A stretch of 64,000 nt of DNA, taken from NCBI GenBank assembly GCA_024449915.1, contig JAMZAV010000299.1, positions 310,001 to 374,000 of the forward strand, read 5' to 3'. The DNA comes from Sweltsa coloradensis. Taxonomy: Eukaryota; Arthropoda; Insecta; Plecoptera; Chloroperlidae. The position numbers were made by a program, and so were the translations under genes. This document shows positions 10,394 through 22,010 of the stretch, in pieces. The notes beneath the pieces were generated by a model, which worked only from the letters and a program-made list of their open reading frames with translations, searched no databases and had not been told where the DNA came from. Positions within the stretch are counted from its first letter, which is position 1. Each line of letters begins with the position of its first letter.

Positions 10394-10943
10394 TTGGATG
10401 AGCATAGCGAGTGAAGCGAAGACTTCAATTTCACTGACCCCCCCCCCCCAAAAAAAAAATTAGCTCGGGTGTTTTTTTTTTTTTTTTTGTATTTTTGTCT
10501 GTTTGTTCGCTCTCTACCGGGCAAACGGCATATGCGATCATGATAAAAATTTCAGGGGACCTTCGAAATATCTATTTCTCATGAATATCGTACTTTTACG
10601 ATTTTTTTCGATTTTTAGTGCGATATTTTCGTGACATTTGGGCCGATTCTGACCAAACGGGTGGGGCCACAACGTTCATTTTGTACATGTACATTAAGGT
10701 ATTGGTTATGTATTGCTTTTTGAAAGAAAAAGTTGAAAAGTTAGCCAGAATCCATAGAATAAAGGTTTTAATATGAGTTTTTTTAGGTTTATATTAACAA
10801 TTAACAAGTAACAATAGAAACTTGACAACAATCACCTACAATGCATTCACAATGCACTTGCAAAGGAAAAGTGGTCCCACGCAAACTAAAAACTTACAAA
10901 AAAGCTCATCCATCAACACGACGAGACTTTAGCGTTTTCCTAG
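10394..10943 (+). mobile_element. HLN-A1 copy with both ends
   Basis: 5' TTGGATGAGCATAGCGAGTG, standard A1 block order, then CTCATCCATCAACACGACG, a TTTAGCGTTTT arm and CCTAG then T. One internal deletion removes the CTCTGAACTTAGACTTGCCACG block (around 10570). 550 bp. Confidence 0.8.
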
Positions 10944-12199
10944 TGTGCCTAACACAGTGTTTTGACAAACTAATCGCGGCAAGTTTTGGATCAACTCAAG
11001 CCTACAACAGCATGTATCATTAATTTTAGTGACGCACGATGTAGAGAGCAAAAGTTTATTGTACAGTAATCATCGGTTTGAAGAATTTGTTTACCAAACT
11101 TCTCACAACAGTATACTGTATTGTCATTATGTTACGCATTACATAACATGCTTGTTAGGCAAAGCAGATATGACAAATGTAAATATCATATGCGTAACCA
11201 CTAACCATTTCTGCCATGTACGCAATATATGCTCCAAGTAAGCACATTGTTTCAATTCACATTTTCCTAAAAAAAAAAACAAAAAAAACAACGAGCTTGT
11301 AAGATCCGTGAATCTATGACAGTAATTATTAAAGCATTATCTGGCATGCGAGGTGGTGCTGGTGTGATCGCAAGCGCCTTCGCACCGTTAGCAGAGGACA
11401 GCGGCCGCCGGAGCCGGACAAAGGAACATGCCACGACTACATATTTACCTCGGACTGTACAAAAAGAATGCCCTAATCACCAGACAAGAAAAAAACAATA
11501 ATAAAGGTGAAGAAAACATAACGAGGAAAAAATAGTCGCAGATTATCTTGAAACACCTAACCTAGCCCTAGAGAGCATCGGCCAACTAACCTTTCCTACA
11601 TGGGCTAATCTTTTTCTTATTAAACTCTCATCAACTCCCTAAAACAAACCTTGACCTTCGAATATCTACTTCAAAACTAAAATTTTAATTCAATCCGAAA
11701 TTGTGAAGTATAGGCGTACAATAAAATTTATTTAACACGGAATATATAAATTAGTTAAACGCACCATGTTGATGTGCTTAGCTTGCTTGCTAGACTTCAC
11801 CGAGATACTGATCTATCTGTAATGTATAACCGACCTTGCTGACTGCGTAGGTATCATTTAGTGTTTGTGATACGACTCCTTGCTTTGTTTAGAGGCTCCC
11901 TAGATCACAAAAAACAACACTCGTTGAAGAGAATGAGAAAGAGAGGTGTCGGGGCGAATGGGTTTCTCTACAGCATCAAGACGAGATGCGACGTAACTGC
12001 CAAGTGACGGCTGGCAGGTTTATGGAGGTGTAAACTCAAACCTCGACATCTTCTAGGCGTCGCCAAGTCCTTAGAACGTATTTGAAACTTCCAAACTATC
12101 GCAATGAAAATCCGGTGTGTAAATCAAGAGGTTTATGGGAAAAGTAAATCACTTATTTGTCTAGATAGCGACAATGTTTCACACCGATCCAGGCGCAGA
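10944..12199. other. No gene seen
   Basis: Small open frames only (under 75 codons), with no recognised family, repeat or RNA. Confidence 0.5.
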
Positions 12200-12500
12200 C
12201 TGGGGTGCGCGTTTGCCCGGGCCTAGGTATCTGAAGGCCCGGGCCCGGCCAGGCCACGTACTGAGTAACCACATCATAGCCCGGGCCTAGGTATCTGAAG
12301 GCCCGGGGCCTAGGTATCTGAAGGCCCGGGCCCGGGCCAGGCCACGTACTGAGTAACCACATCATAGCCCGGGCCTAGGTATCTGAAGGCCCGGCTGGGA
12401 TCTGAAGCCCGGGCCCGCCAAGGCATACTGAGTAACCACATCAAGCCGGCCTAGGTACTGAAGGCCGTGCCCGGCCATGGCCAATTGAGTAGCCAATTCT
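12200..12500. repeat. GC-rich minisatellite
   Basis: Unit built from GCCCGGGCCTAGGTATCTGA + AGGCCCGGGCC and CACGTACTGAGTAACCACATCA. About four units, decaying to the right, with the inner CCTAGGTATCTGAAGGCC part sometimes duplicated alone. Its high GC stands out against AT-rich neighbours. Confidence 0.85.
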
Positions 12501-13637
12501 AGCCTGCCCGAAGGGAATGTTTGTGATGGTCTGTGATACGGCACGCAACACTTATGAAGTATGATTTATGAATGAGGCGATTGACAAAGTATTACGAATT
12601 TACACACAAAATAAATACAGACATGTATGTTTTCTACTGGCCTCTTTACAACACTCCACAGGCCGACAAAGTCCTCGAGCCGGCCCTTCTATCTCACCGG
12701 CTCTTCTGTGCAATGTGCATCAAGTTGCACTGTATGCATGCACAGAGGGGGCTGCAATGCATTGTAAGTGGGAACTCAATCAAAAAATAAACTTTCACAA
12801 CATTTTCAAGTTTAAAAATATCTTCCATGCGACATTTTTTCGTTATACGTTGACAGACATTAATGGCTGTATAACACACAAAAACAAGTAATTTTATAAT
12901 ATATCATTATTTCCTAAAACAGCGCAATACAAAATGAGTACCTATGACGAAGTTTGAGGAACGACGTACGCTACTCACTGAGAGATCTCGTAATTTCGAG
13001 ATTATATTTTTGTCTAGACAATTTTTTTGTAGGTACAAGGGACTATTTTACAAACATCCCCCCCCCCCCCCCCAATCAGTGTATTTAAAAACCAGTGGCC
13101 TCTCGTTGTGTTCAAAGTCAGTCGGGGCATGAGAATATGCAATTACATTTGCTTTTGTTCTCACTTTATGACAGAGTCGCGTAACAGTATTTGTTGAAAA
13201 ACGTGCCGAAGAAATTCGCGTCACTCAATTATCACTTTTTAAAATCGTGTGCTGTGAATCAAGATATAAAGGTAGGTAGGTATAGGGTGTATGTAGACAA
13301 AACAAAACTAATGACAAACAAAAAATATCCCTTTATGCCCCTAACATGTGAATGAGTGGTGTGTATCCATGCGCGGATGTGTGCCGTACAAACAAAACAA
13401 TCACGCGTGTACGCATTTCCGTGACGTGCGTAATGAAATAATAAAACGCGCGTGGTGGGGAGTGATAATCTGTATCACTACCCGCCACACCTTTACACAG
13501 ACAGACATGCAATGCGCATGGCGGTTGGTTAACAAGATAACACCTATACTCGACCAAATAACAAAACTAATATTCAAATAACGAAATGCATGCAAACAAA
13601 TAAATAAATAACTATCAGTTTTAATATTAAATTAAAC
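12501..13637. other. No gene seen
   Basis: Holds a poly-C run near 13057-13073 and otherwise unremarkable sequence. The 107-codon frame at 12568-12891 overlaps two other frames and shows no known domain. Confidence 0.5.
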
Positions 13638-14205
13638 AAGGACAACGCTGAAGTCCCGCCGCGTTGATGGATGAGCTTTTTTGTAAGTTTTTAGTTTGCG
13701 TAGGACCACTTTTCCTTTGCAAGTGCATTTTGAATGCATTGTAGGTGATTGTTGTCAAGTTTCTATTGTTACTTGTTAATTGTTATATAAACTAAAACTC
13801 ATAATAAAACCTTTATTCTATGGATTCTGGCTAACGTTTTCAACTTTTTCTTTCAGAAAGCAATACATCAACATTACCTTAATGTCCATGTAAAATATAA
13901 ACGTTGTAACCCCACCCGTTTGGTCAGAATCGGCCCAAATGTCACGAAAATATCGCATTAAAAATCGAAAAAAATTGTAAAAGAGAAATAAAAATAAAAT
14001 AAAAAGAGAAATATTTCTTCGATTGCACCCAAAAACGTGGCAAGTCTAAGTTCAGAGATTTCGAAGGTCCCCTCTAATTTTCATCAAGATCGCATATGCC
14101 GTTTGCCCGGTAGAGAGCGAACAAACAGAAAGAAAAAAACAAAAACATCCGAGATAAATTTTTTGGGGGGTCAGTGAAATTGAAGTCTTCGCTTCGCTCA
14201 TCCAA
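13638..14205 (-). mobile_element. HLN-A1 copy
   Basis: Minus-strand A1 with 5' TTGGATGAGCGAAGCGAAG and 3' GCTCATCCATCAACGCGGCG. The final CCTAG has decayed to a CCTTG-like string. A small AAATAAAA-rich stretch replaces part of the ACGATTTTT block. Confidence 0.75.
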
Positions 14206-14234
14206 TAATTCACAAATTTACAAAAAAATTGTAT

Positions 14235-14290
14235 ATTATTATTTACTTATTTAACTTCTACGGTCTATCCTTTTCATCTTTAAAAATTAT
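14235..14290 (-). repeat. Possible LINE 3' tail
   Basis: On the minus strand, a GGATAGACCGTAGA-like string followed by TAAATAAGTAAAT resembles the GGATAGACGTTAAATAAATA tail at 40320-40446, but is diverged. Confidence 0.35.
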
Positions 14291-14449
14291 GAGGAAATTA
14301 AATAAAAGAAAAGTGACATACTGCACACAAAATAAAAAACAGATATTATAAACAAATTTCTAAATAATTATATAACAGCAACTAAGTTTATAAGAAAGTA
14401 ATTAAACAATTCGACGACAGCAATAAGGATAGATCTACGCCCTGCCCAG

Positions 14450-14614
14450 TCGCGTTGATAGATGAGCTTTTTTTTAATAAAATCATAACATATCTAATTT
14501 GAGTGATATTCAACGTTCCCATTACGTTTCATCAAGATCGGACGGAGTAGCCGTTTGCCAAATATCACAAAAATATCTCATTAATAATCGAAACAAATTG
14601 TAAAAGTACGATTA
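14450..14614 (-). mobile_element. HLN fragment
   Basis: Read on the minus strand this ends with CTCATCTATCAACGCGACTG and carries a shortened version of the internal blocks, but lacks the 5' end. It directly abuts the next copy. Confidence 0.5.
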
Positions 14615-15376
14615 TTGGATGAGCGTAGCGAGCGAAGCGAGTGAAGCGAAGACTTCAATTTCACTGACCCCCAAAAAATTTAGCTCGGGTGTTTTTTTTT
14701 TTTTTTTTTTTTTTGTTTTTTTTTCCGTCTGTTTGTTCGCTCTCTACCGGGCAAACGGCATATGCGATCTTGATGAAAATTTGACAGGACCTTCAAAATC
14801 TCTGAACTTAGACGTGCCACGTTTTTGGGTACAATCGAAGAAATATTTCTCATGAATATCGTACATTTACGATTTTTTTCGATTTTTTGTGCGATATTTT
14901 CGTGCCATTTGGGCCAATTCTGACCAAACGGGTTAGGCTACAACGTTCATATTACACATGGACATTAAGGTTATGGTAATGTAGTACATTTTTAAAGAAA
15001 AAATTTAAAAAGGTAGCCAGAATCTATAGAAATAAAGCTTTTAATATAAATTTTTTGATTTTTTGTATGATATTTTCGTGCCGTTTGGGCCAATTCTGAC
15101 CAAAACGTGGTTGGGGCATACAGTCTAATCATGGACATTAAGGTTATGGTGCATGTAGTACCTTTTGACCAAAAAATTTAAATGTTTTGCCATATCCTAG
15201 ATAAAGCTTTTTTAGTTTTTTACGTAACTGAATACCAATTTGACAAGAAACAATAGAACTTGACTAAATCACCTCAATGCTTCAAATGCACTTGCAAAGG
15301 AATAAAAGTGGTCCTACCAAATAAAACTTACAAAAATGTTCATCATCACGCGGCTTGGACTTTAGCGTTTTCCTAG
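14615..15376 (+). mobile_element. HLN-A1 copy with repeated inner block
   Basis: 5' TTGGATGAGCGTAGCGAGCG with an expanded GAGCG(A/T)AGC stretch; 3' CGCGGCTTGGACTTTAGCG and CCTAG then T. The block running from GATATTTTCGTGCC to the TAGCCAGAAT region occurs twice, the second time (about 15062-15210) with many small deletions. Confidence 0.75.
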
Positions 15377-15382
15377 TAAGGA

Positions 15383-15588
15383 GAATTGATCGATTGTTAC
15401 CCATAAACGTGGCAAGTCTAAGTTCAGAATTTCGAAGGTCCCCCAAATTTTCATCAAGTTCATAAGCGTTTTGCCCGTAGATTGCGAACAAACAGACAAA
15501 AATTCAAACAAAAAAATAAAAAAAAAATGACCCGAACCAAATTTTTTGAGGGGTCAGTGAAATTGAAGTCTTCGCTTCGCTCATCCAA
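15383..15588 (-). mobile_element. HLN-A1 5'-half fragment
   Basis: Minus-strand 5' half (TTGGATGAGCGAAGCGAAG to the ACGTTTATGGGTAAC block), starting 6 bp after the end of the previous copy in opposite orientation. The two copies are thus arranged tail to tail. Confidence 0.65.
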
Positions 15589-15759
15589 CAAACAAGATCA
15601 CTCTGCATCTGATTTAAAAAAGCTATATGTTCTCCAAGCAAAAGAAAATAGAAAATAAGCCAAATACAATGTGTGGTCTATGGAGAAACAAAATTACTTC
15701 AAAACTATGGTATGTTAGGGAGCTATGAGCTCTCATGTAAGCATCACTATATTCTGTCC

Positions 15760-15885
15760 GTTCGTCTGGCGAGTGTCACGTCTCACGATAAAACCGAACA
15801 CGACGTCCGGCTAATATGCAGTTTGTTTTGTTAGCAGTGCCCTTCAACAAGGATGGTACAGAATGTTTTTGGTGACCCTGGGAGC
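15760..15885 (-). repeat. Repeat G fragment
   Basis: Minus-strand match to 58795-58945: CCTTGTTGAAGGGCA, then CGGACGTCGTGTTCGG, then a TTTATCGTGAGACGTGACAC string. The CTTGTTGAAGGGCA module also sits beside repeat F at 22026, which links the two families. Confidence 0.55.
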
Positions 15886-16005
15886 AAGGAAGTAGTGGCT
15901 AGCACCACAGACCGGCACCTGTCACCTACCCCTATGCTGTGGCGCGAACAGGCAACGAACCATTGTTAGTACAAAGCACCTCCACCCAAACAACTGATTA
16001 CACTA

Positions 16006-16490
16006 GAGTTTCGGATGACGTCACACCGTCTGTCATGGCCGACTGGTGGGCAAAAGTTACGTTGGCGCCATATAAACACGTGTTAAAAGGGTGAATTTTA
16101 TGGCAGTTCAAACCAATCGAATATGCATTTAATAATATGTTACTATCGTTTTAGCAAGAAAACAATGGAAATTGAAGCTCTGTTTTTTTTCAAAAACAAT
16201 TAAAAACTGGAACCCTGTAAAAGCCTAGATCTAAGGGCTGTACCAGCAGGCCATTTTCGACGCTTTAAAAATAGACCTATACAAATGGCTGACAAAAGGT
16301 ATTTCAATGTTACTGGAAGAACCTTAGCTATGAAATTAATACATTGACATTTTGCGTCGTACACATTTTTAAATCAATGTAGGCGATGAAAAATAAGTGA
16401 TTTCTTCCCATCCAACTATCGTAGCCATGTTAAAATTGCATTCCTTGCCCACCACGGTCCAAAGCTAGTAGATACTGTGCCGCCCAAAGC
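16006..16490 (+). repeat. Repeat F copy 1
   Basis: About 485 bp shared in opposite orientation with 21506-22010. Shared blocks are GTCATGGCCGACTGGTGGGC, CAAACCAATCGA, CATGTTAAAATTGCATTCCT and GCCGCCCAAAGC. Carries a TGACGTCA palindrome near its left end. No coding potential; class unknown. Confidence 0.7.
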
Positions 16491-18176
16491 GATTATTTTA
16501 TTTCTGTTCTTCTTCGAGGCCCGTATCCGTTGATTAGATGAGATAATGTGAATAGTCAGTAACAACCCATCGATGTCTACACAGACAGGCAGACCTGGAG
16601 ATGTGTTGTGCGTTGCGATGTGAGTTCGTATCCTGTAATGCACTGATAGGTCTGACGAGGCCTACGGGCGTTCCAAGTTTCACCGTACCCGTCCTAGCAG
16701 TAACTGCATTACTATAACTCTCAGGATGGTTAATTTAAATATAATGCTGGTCTTATTAGGGGTCAATTATTGAGTTTTCATTTCCTTGCGCAGTGCGTGT
16801 GAACTCACTGGATAATATTACTGTGGAATGTCAAAATAGTCCAAATCAGTGTCATATTATTCTGATAATCAAAATCAATCACTGAAAGAGTCTTGCACAG
16901 AGAGATGGATGGTTACGAGGGAGATGTCGCAACAGCTCATCACAGACGTACATACACACAAGCTGTCAAATAAATCACAACCTGCAACACAATCCGAGCT
17001 AATGTGCTATTGTACACCGGCGACACGAACTTACAATATCTCCCACACAAACACCTCATTTGTATCGCAGCGACAGGGATAATGATAAAAACTAAACAAT
17101 ATAGTAGGGGAATGAAAATACCAAGGTTTAAACATTGTCTGCCTGTCTCGTGATGTATGATTATACCAAGGAAACAATGTTTGTATTTGTTTGTGCTCCA
17201 ATTTAAACTTTCGCGATCAAGGGGTCGAGTATGACATTGTGTGTCTGGGTTCTAAGCCCGCATGCATTGTGTGAGTACCAATTGCCCGAAATGTGCAGCC
17301 TTTTCATCACGTCTTTAGTCTTTACTCTTTATACACACGATCAGAGTTTCAATGTGACACCGTTTTATAGATATGAAAGGGATCTCTCTCGTATTTCCTC
17401 CTCACCATAAGGAAGGGGTGGCTCTCTATACCGCTTGCTCGCTCCATAAGTGACATCTCTCACTATGTACTCCTTCGCACATTCCGTCTTTGTTTTGTGG
17501 ATATTTCGTTTTATTTCACGTAAATGGAAAACAAATTACATGTCCGTAGCAAACAATGTTTGGTTTTTGTTTGGGCCTACAATGTTAGTAGGCTACGTAC
17601 GTACAGTAGCGCTGTGGGTGAGTTAGCTCCGAACATGTCCTTTATATTTTGTCATCCGTGGACAATGGACATAGAAAACAAACTATGACTTCTACACATA
17701 AAATTAGCCCATGTACTACTTCGATAATGGGCTTGTAATTGTAAGCTTATTTTATGAAGACGTACATGAAAATAGCAATTTATTTTGAATATTTATCAAT
17801 TGCATGTTTCACATTTAGCAGTTTGCAGCATCTATTGTTTTCTTTCCACTCGACCCGCAAATGTGGGGGTTTCTTCCACTTCTAATGGGAAATGAATGCT
17901 TTATAGGAACAATTTGATTCAATATAACCATGTGCACTTCAAACATTTCAAAACAGTGTGCTAAACAAATTGTTTATAATACTATAAATAATTCTATATT
18001 TTAAACAGGAATGGGAAAAACCAATGTTTTTTTTTTTTTTAAATCATGTGTTCCGATAGCGTGAAAAGCTAAACAAGTAAATTTCCGTATGATGTCTGAA
18101 CTCGGCACTTGGTCAGCCTTTTCATCGTTCATTTGATAATTTCTTTCTCTTTTCTATATTATATTATATTTATTTA
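16491..18176. other. No gene seen
   Basis: No repeat family or gene recognised. The 77-codon frame at 16849-17082 has no known domain. Confidence 0.5.
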
Positions 18177-18275
18177 CTAGGAAAGCGCTAAAGTCCCGTC
18201 GCGTTGTTGAGCGAGCACCGGTACGTGCATCAACGACCCAAGAACGACATTCCCATAATGTTACATACCAATAAG

Positions 18276-19187
18276 CAGTGTTGAATCCAGCTATGATCCC
18301 GGGGGGCGAAGCCCCCCCCGGGAACAGTCATTCGCCCCCCCCCGGGAATAAATTGACTACATGCACTATATATTCCTTCATTTTTCAAATAATGTCACTT
18401 TGCCATTTTTGAAAGGGCACGAAGATAATATCGCTTTGAAGGTTGTTAAGGTTTATGTTTGCAACTGTAATCAAATAGGCAGACCCTACGAAAAACGTGT
18501 GATGGGCAACTCACGAGGTCAAAAACTAGATTTGTAAATGTATGGTCATTCGAAGGGTTCCGATTTCTGTCTAGTAAATTCCCAAAATATGTCTTCTTTT
18601 GTATGTTGGCTCACAGTCGCGCCTTGAGAGGATATGCGCTTGCAGGACTGATACAGATGCAGTATGTTGGTTAAATGGTCAGTGTACTTTTCGATGTGAA
18701 AACACTATCATCAGGTAACCAATGCGAAGGCATCCTGTAAAAGGTGGGATCAAACGCAGTTTTTCTTGTATATTAGGCTAAAAACTGATACTTGCTTCCT
18801 ATTAGTCGAATTTCACAAAATCGTGCCGTGATTGGTATAAAAAAAAGCTATTTTCACCCTGTCTGGAAAATATTGTATTTGTTTTCGTTCTAATATTACC
18901 GTTTTATGAATCAAGCGGTTTGAAGGTTAAATCTAGCGGATATTTAGGAACTTTTAGCGTCCACAACACACAAAAACTACATTATTTTGGTATTGCGTTC
19001 AGACCACAACTTTTTTCTAAAACGCACCAAACGCACTCTAAAACCCTGATTTTCAAAATTTTCACCTGCGGCGCTATTGTTGGGGGACTTCGCCCCCCAA
19101 ACCCCCCGTGCTAGGTTCCTATGTAATAGCCCTACCCCCGGGATCTTAAATAGCCCCCCCGGGATGAAAAGTCTGAATTCAACACTG
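18276..19187. mobile_element. hAT-like element with 8-bp TSD
   Basis: Ends CAGTGTTGAATCCAG and CTGAATTCAACACTG, each next to a C- or G-rich run. Flanked by perfect CCAATAAG duplications (18268-18275 and 19188-19195). An 8-bp TSD with CAG...CTG ends is the hAT signature. The 18960-19110 part matches hAT-1 (CGCACCAAACGCACTCTAAA, TTTTCAAAATTTTCACCTGC), so it is a relative with diverged ends. No transposase frame. Confidence 0.85.
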
Positions 19188-19362
19188 CCAATAAGTCTTT
19201 AAGGTCATGACCGATTTAGCTGAAAATGTGTAAAATAGGAGAGAATGGATAAAATCCACCGCCATCCAGAGGACCTTGACATCATTTCTTTGGGAAAACT
19301 ATTTCAACTCTTTGATAACAAATAATACACTGCTTCCTTGATAGTATTTTGATTACTTGTAG

Positions 19363-20106
19363 CAGAGTCGATAAAGAAGTTTCCCCGTTGGGGAGGTCCC
19401 CTATCTCCCAAGTCAAAACGGAATCTAACGTCCTGCGCGCTGAGGGCGGCTCCAATGTGAAACTAATAAAAGCACTGCACGCTAAATACGGTCAGTAGAT
19501 TATCGATGTGCAGTGACGCTGAAATCAACAAATGACAGACGAAACGTCAAACTTCAATTTTATTTCAATCATATTAGCCCTGGGCCCTAGTCTTTTAAAA
19601 CGATTTACTTTTGATTTATTATTGTACTATAAAGTGTTGCGCAGGCGTCACTGACATTTTCGTGCGAAATAAATTGAGATATGCCTTGTTTAAGCCTTAC
19701 GGACGTAAGTGTAGCCTAGGCCCAAGGCCACAATACAGTTTTCAGACGTAAGTACGCCCCTGGCATTCAAATCGAAACCTTAAGCAATCCTGATTGTCGG
19801 CCTAGCTCCTAAGCTTAGGTCTACTCCATCTGAAATATCCTCATCAATAAAGGGAGTTTGCTTTATACGAAAACATTCGCCAATATTCGATCGTATTTTA
19901 ATATTCGTATTTGCCATTTGTCGTCAACGACTGTTAACTACTAGTAGAAAAGTGACGTAGTTTTATTGAAGTAGTTCCATCAATCGTTACACAGAGTCGT
20001 GCGGAACGTTAGATTCCAAACGCCAAAAACCGACTTTTTATTTAACCCAGGGCGGTATAGGAAGTTGGAGGACCTCCCCAACGGGGAAACTTCTTTATCG
20101 ACTCTG
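19363..20106. mobile_element. 744-bp MITE with 7-bp TSD
   Basis: Perfect inverted ends CAGAGTCGATAAAGAAGTTT + CCCCGTTGGGGAGGTCC (about 37 bp). Flanked by CTTGTAG on both sides (19356-19362 and 20107-20113). The sister HLN-A3 copy at about 26105-26125 shows the same site without the insertion (minus strand GATTACTTCTAGGTGGC), which confirms both boundaries. The superfamily is open: CAG ends suggest hAT, whose usual TSD is 8 bp. Confidence 0.85.
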
Positions 20107-20535
20107 CTTGTAGGTGGCAGTGCATAGTGAGACTTTTCGTTGCCATGGTAACGTTACTGTTGTTAAAATGTAATTACTATCTACACTACTTAAGGTCTTG
20201 ACCGATTTAGCTGAAAATTTGTAAAATAGGAGAGAATGTTGTACTTATTGACCCTGCAAAATTTCATAACGATCGGAACATTTTTTTTTTTTTTTTATTT
20301 TTTCAACGATCGGATTTTGTTCAAAAACTATACAGCAACCCGCCTAGGTGGTATGTATATGTGTGCAAAATTTCAGGTCGATTAGAGAAACGGTGCGACC
20401 TGTATCGAAGCAGTAACAGAAAAAACAAACAAACAAACAAACAAAAACAGACATTCGAGCCATAAGAGTCAAGTGGAGACGCTCGCTACGCTCGCTCAAC
20501 AAGGAATGCGATGTAACTACTCTGACGCCTTGACG

Positions 20536-20546
20536 TTGTATTAGAC

Positions 20547-20595
<49 letters not shown>

Positions 20596-20847
20596 CGTGG
20601 GAAACCTGTTATAGGGTGCAATTAGCCCCTCTTCAGGTGAACTATGTGCGGATAGGAAATTCTGAAAGGATGTCCGAGGGCTGTTTAAGAGGACTCAATC
20701 CCTTGCATTCGCCTTAACGACTGAGGAAAACCTCGGAAAAAACCTTCAGTCAGGATTGCCGGTCTCGACGGGATTCGAACCCGGGACCTCCCGAATCAGA
20801 GTCGAGCGCTTAGCGCCCGAGCCAACACTGTCGGTTTGTACTGGACT
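20536..20847 (-). mobile_element. tRNA-derived SINE with TSD
   Basis: On the minus strand a tRNA-like head comes first: A-box region GTTGGCTCGGGCGC and B-box GGTTCGAATCC inside a CGGG/CCCG T-arm. A body with GGTTTTTTCCGAGGTTTTCC follows, then an (AAT)n tail. It is bounded by TTGTACTGGACT and TTGTATTAGACT, a 12-bp duplication with two mismatches. It lies just outside the HLN-A3 5' end. The head is too altered in its acceptor stem to be a working tRNA. Confidence 0.85.
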
Positions 20848-21505
20848 GCTTATTTAGTCTAATATAGCCCAACGAATATAGTGTTGCTCAACTTCCCAGA
20901 TGTCCCAGACGTCATTCATTATATTGCGCTGCAATGTTATAGGAATGTGTGTTGCATTGCTGCGAAGCCGAGCATAAAAGTGATATTATGTAAATACAGA
21001 GGTGGCTCATTTGCACACTGTGAATCATCTAACTCCACCCAACAAAGCCCGTGGAACGCCAGTTAATTGGTCTGAATTGCATTGCCCGCGGCGGCCGACG
21101 TACGGTAGGCCTACAGGACTTAACTTTCCAATCAAATTTGCAAGTGCAATTTATCTGTGCCCATTGTGTGGATGAAGGGGTGGGTCTCCTGGGATATGAC
21201 CCATCCTATGTTTTACCCCCCCCCCCCCCACTCGTCCCCCTAGCGCATAAAGATGATAGGCCCTTTTATGAGGAGACAATGAGATACTGAATATTGTCGC
21301 CGTATTAATCTCAAATAGGCAGGCTGTAAATTCAAAGGGTTTTCATTTATTAACATTACGTTGACAGGTGGAACAAAGACTGTCGAAAGCACAGGGCACG
21401 TACAGGACACAGTGTGTTCTGCTGTGTTTTGAGGCAAGCATATCCCAGTGACACTAGGCGTACAAACTATATACTCGAGTTTAGGGATAGGAGAGTTTCA
21501 GGAAG
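20848..21505. other. No gene seen
   Basis: A poly-C run lies near 21219-21231. Frames are short and without known domains. Confidence 0.5.
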
Positions 21506-22010
21506 GCTTTGGGCGGCGCAGTATCTACAAACTTCGGGCCGTGGTAGGCAAAGCGGGGCAAGGAATGCAATTTTAACATGGCTACGATAGGCGAATAGGA
21601 AGAAATCACGTATTTTTGTCATCGCCTACAGTACACTGATAAAAATGTTTGTACAACACAAAATATCAATAATCCGATAGCTTATGTTCTTCCAGTATAA
21701 TATTGAAATACTTTTTGTCAGCCACGAAAGGTTGTAAGTGGCCAGCTGACATAGCCCTTGGGCCTGCTTTTACATGGCCACAGCTCGTAATAATTGTTTT
21801 TGAAAAAAAAACAGAACTTAAATTTCCATTGTTTCTTTGCTAACAAATATTGGAATGCATAATCGATTGGTTTGAACTGCCAAATGGCATGCAACTTTAA
21901 GAAATCTTCAATAAAATTCACCCATTTAACAATTGTGTTTATAAGGCGCCAACGTAATATTTGCCCACCAGTCGGCCATGACAGTCGGTGTGGCGTCATC
22001 TGAAACTCTC
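21506..22010 (-). repeat. Repeat F copy 2
   Basis: Inverted relative of 16006-16490, sharing GCCACCACGG-type left blocks, CATGGCTACGATAG, CATTGTTTCTTTGC and GGCGCCAACGTAA. Downstream, 22026-22060 has the CCTTCAACAAGGAAGATACA string also seen at 15840 and, inverted, at 58830. Confidence 0.7.

Larger units (their letters stand above)
18177..20499 (-). mobile_element. HLN-A3 Helentron-like element with two nested transposons
   Basis: Minus-strand 5' end TTGAGCGAGCGTAGCGAGCG, then TCTCCACTTGACTC. The 3' end is GCTCGCTCAACAACGCGACG, then GGGACTTTAGCGCTTT, then CCTAG followed by T. The 3' inverted copy (GCTCGCTCAA) is complementary to this element's own 5' end (TTGAGCGAGC) and not to the A1 end. 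Two elements have inserted: a hAT at 18276-19187 and a 744-bp MITE at 19363-20106. Without them the core would be about 670 bp, similar to the sister copy at 25688-26395, which preserves the uninterrupted site of the 744-bp insertion. Confidence 0.8.

Noticed and set aside
20548..20835. Functional tRNA gene
   Set aside because: A and B boxes are present, but the acceptor stem does not pair, and a SINE body with an (AAT)n tail and flanking duplications follows.
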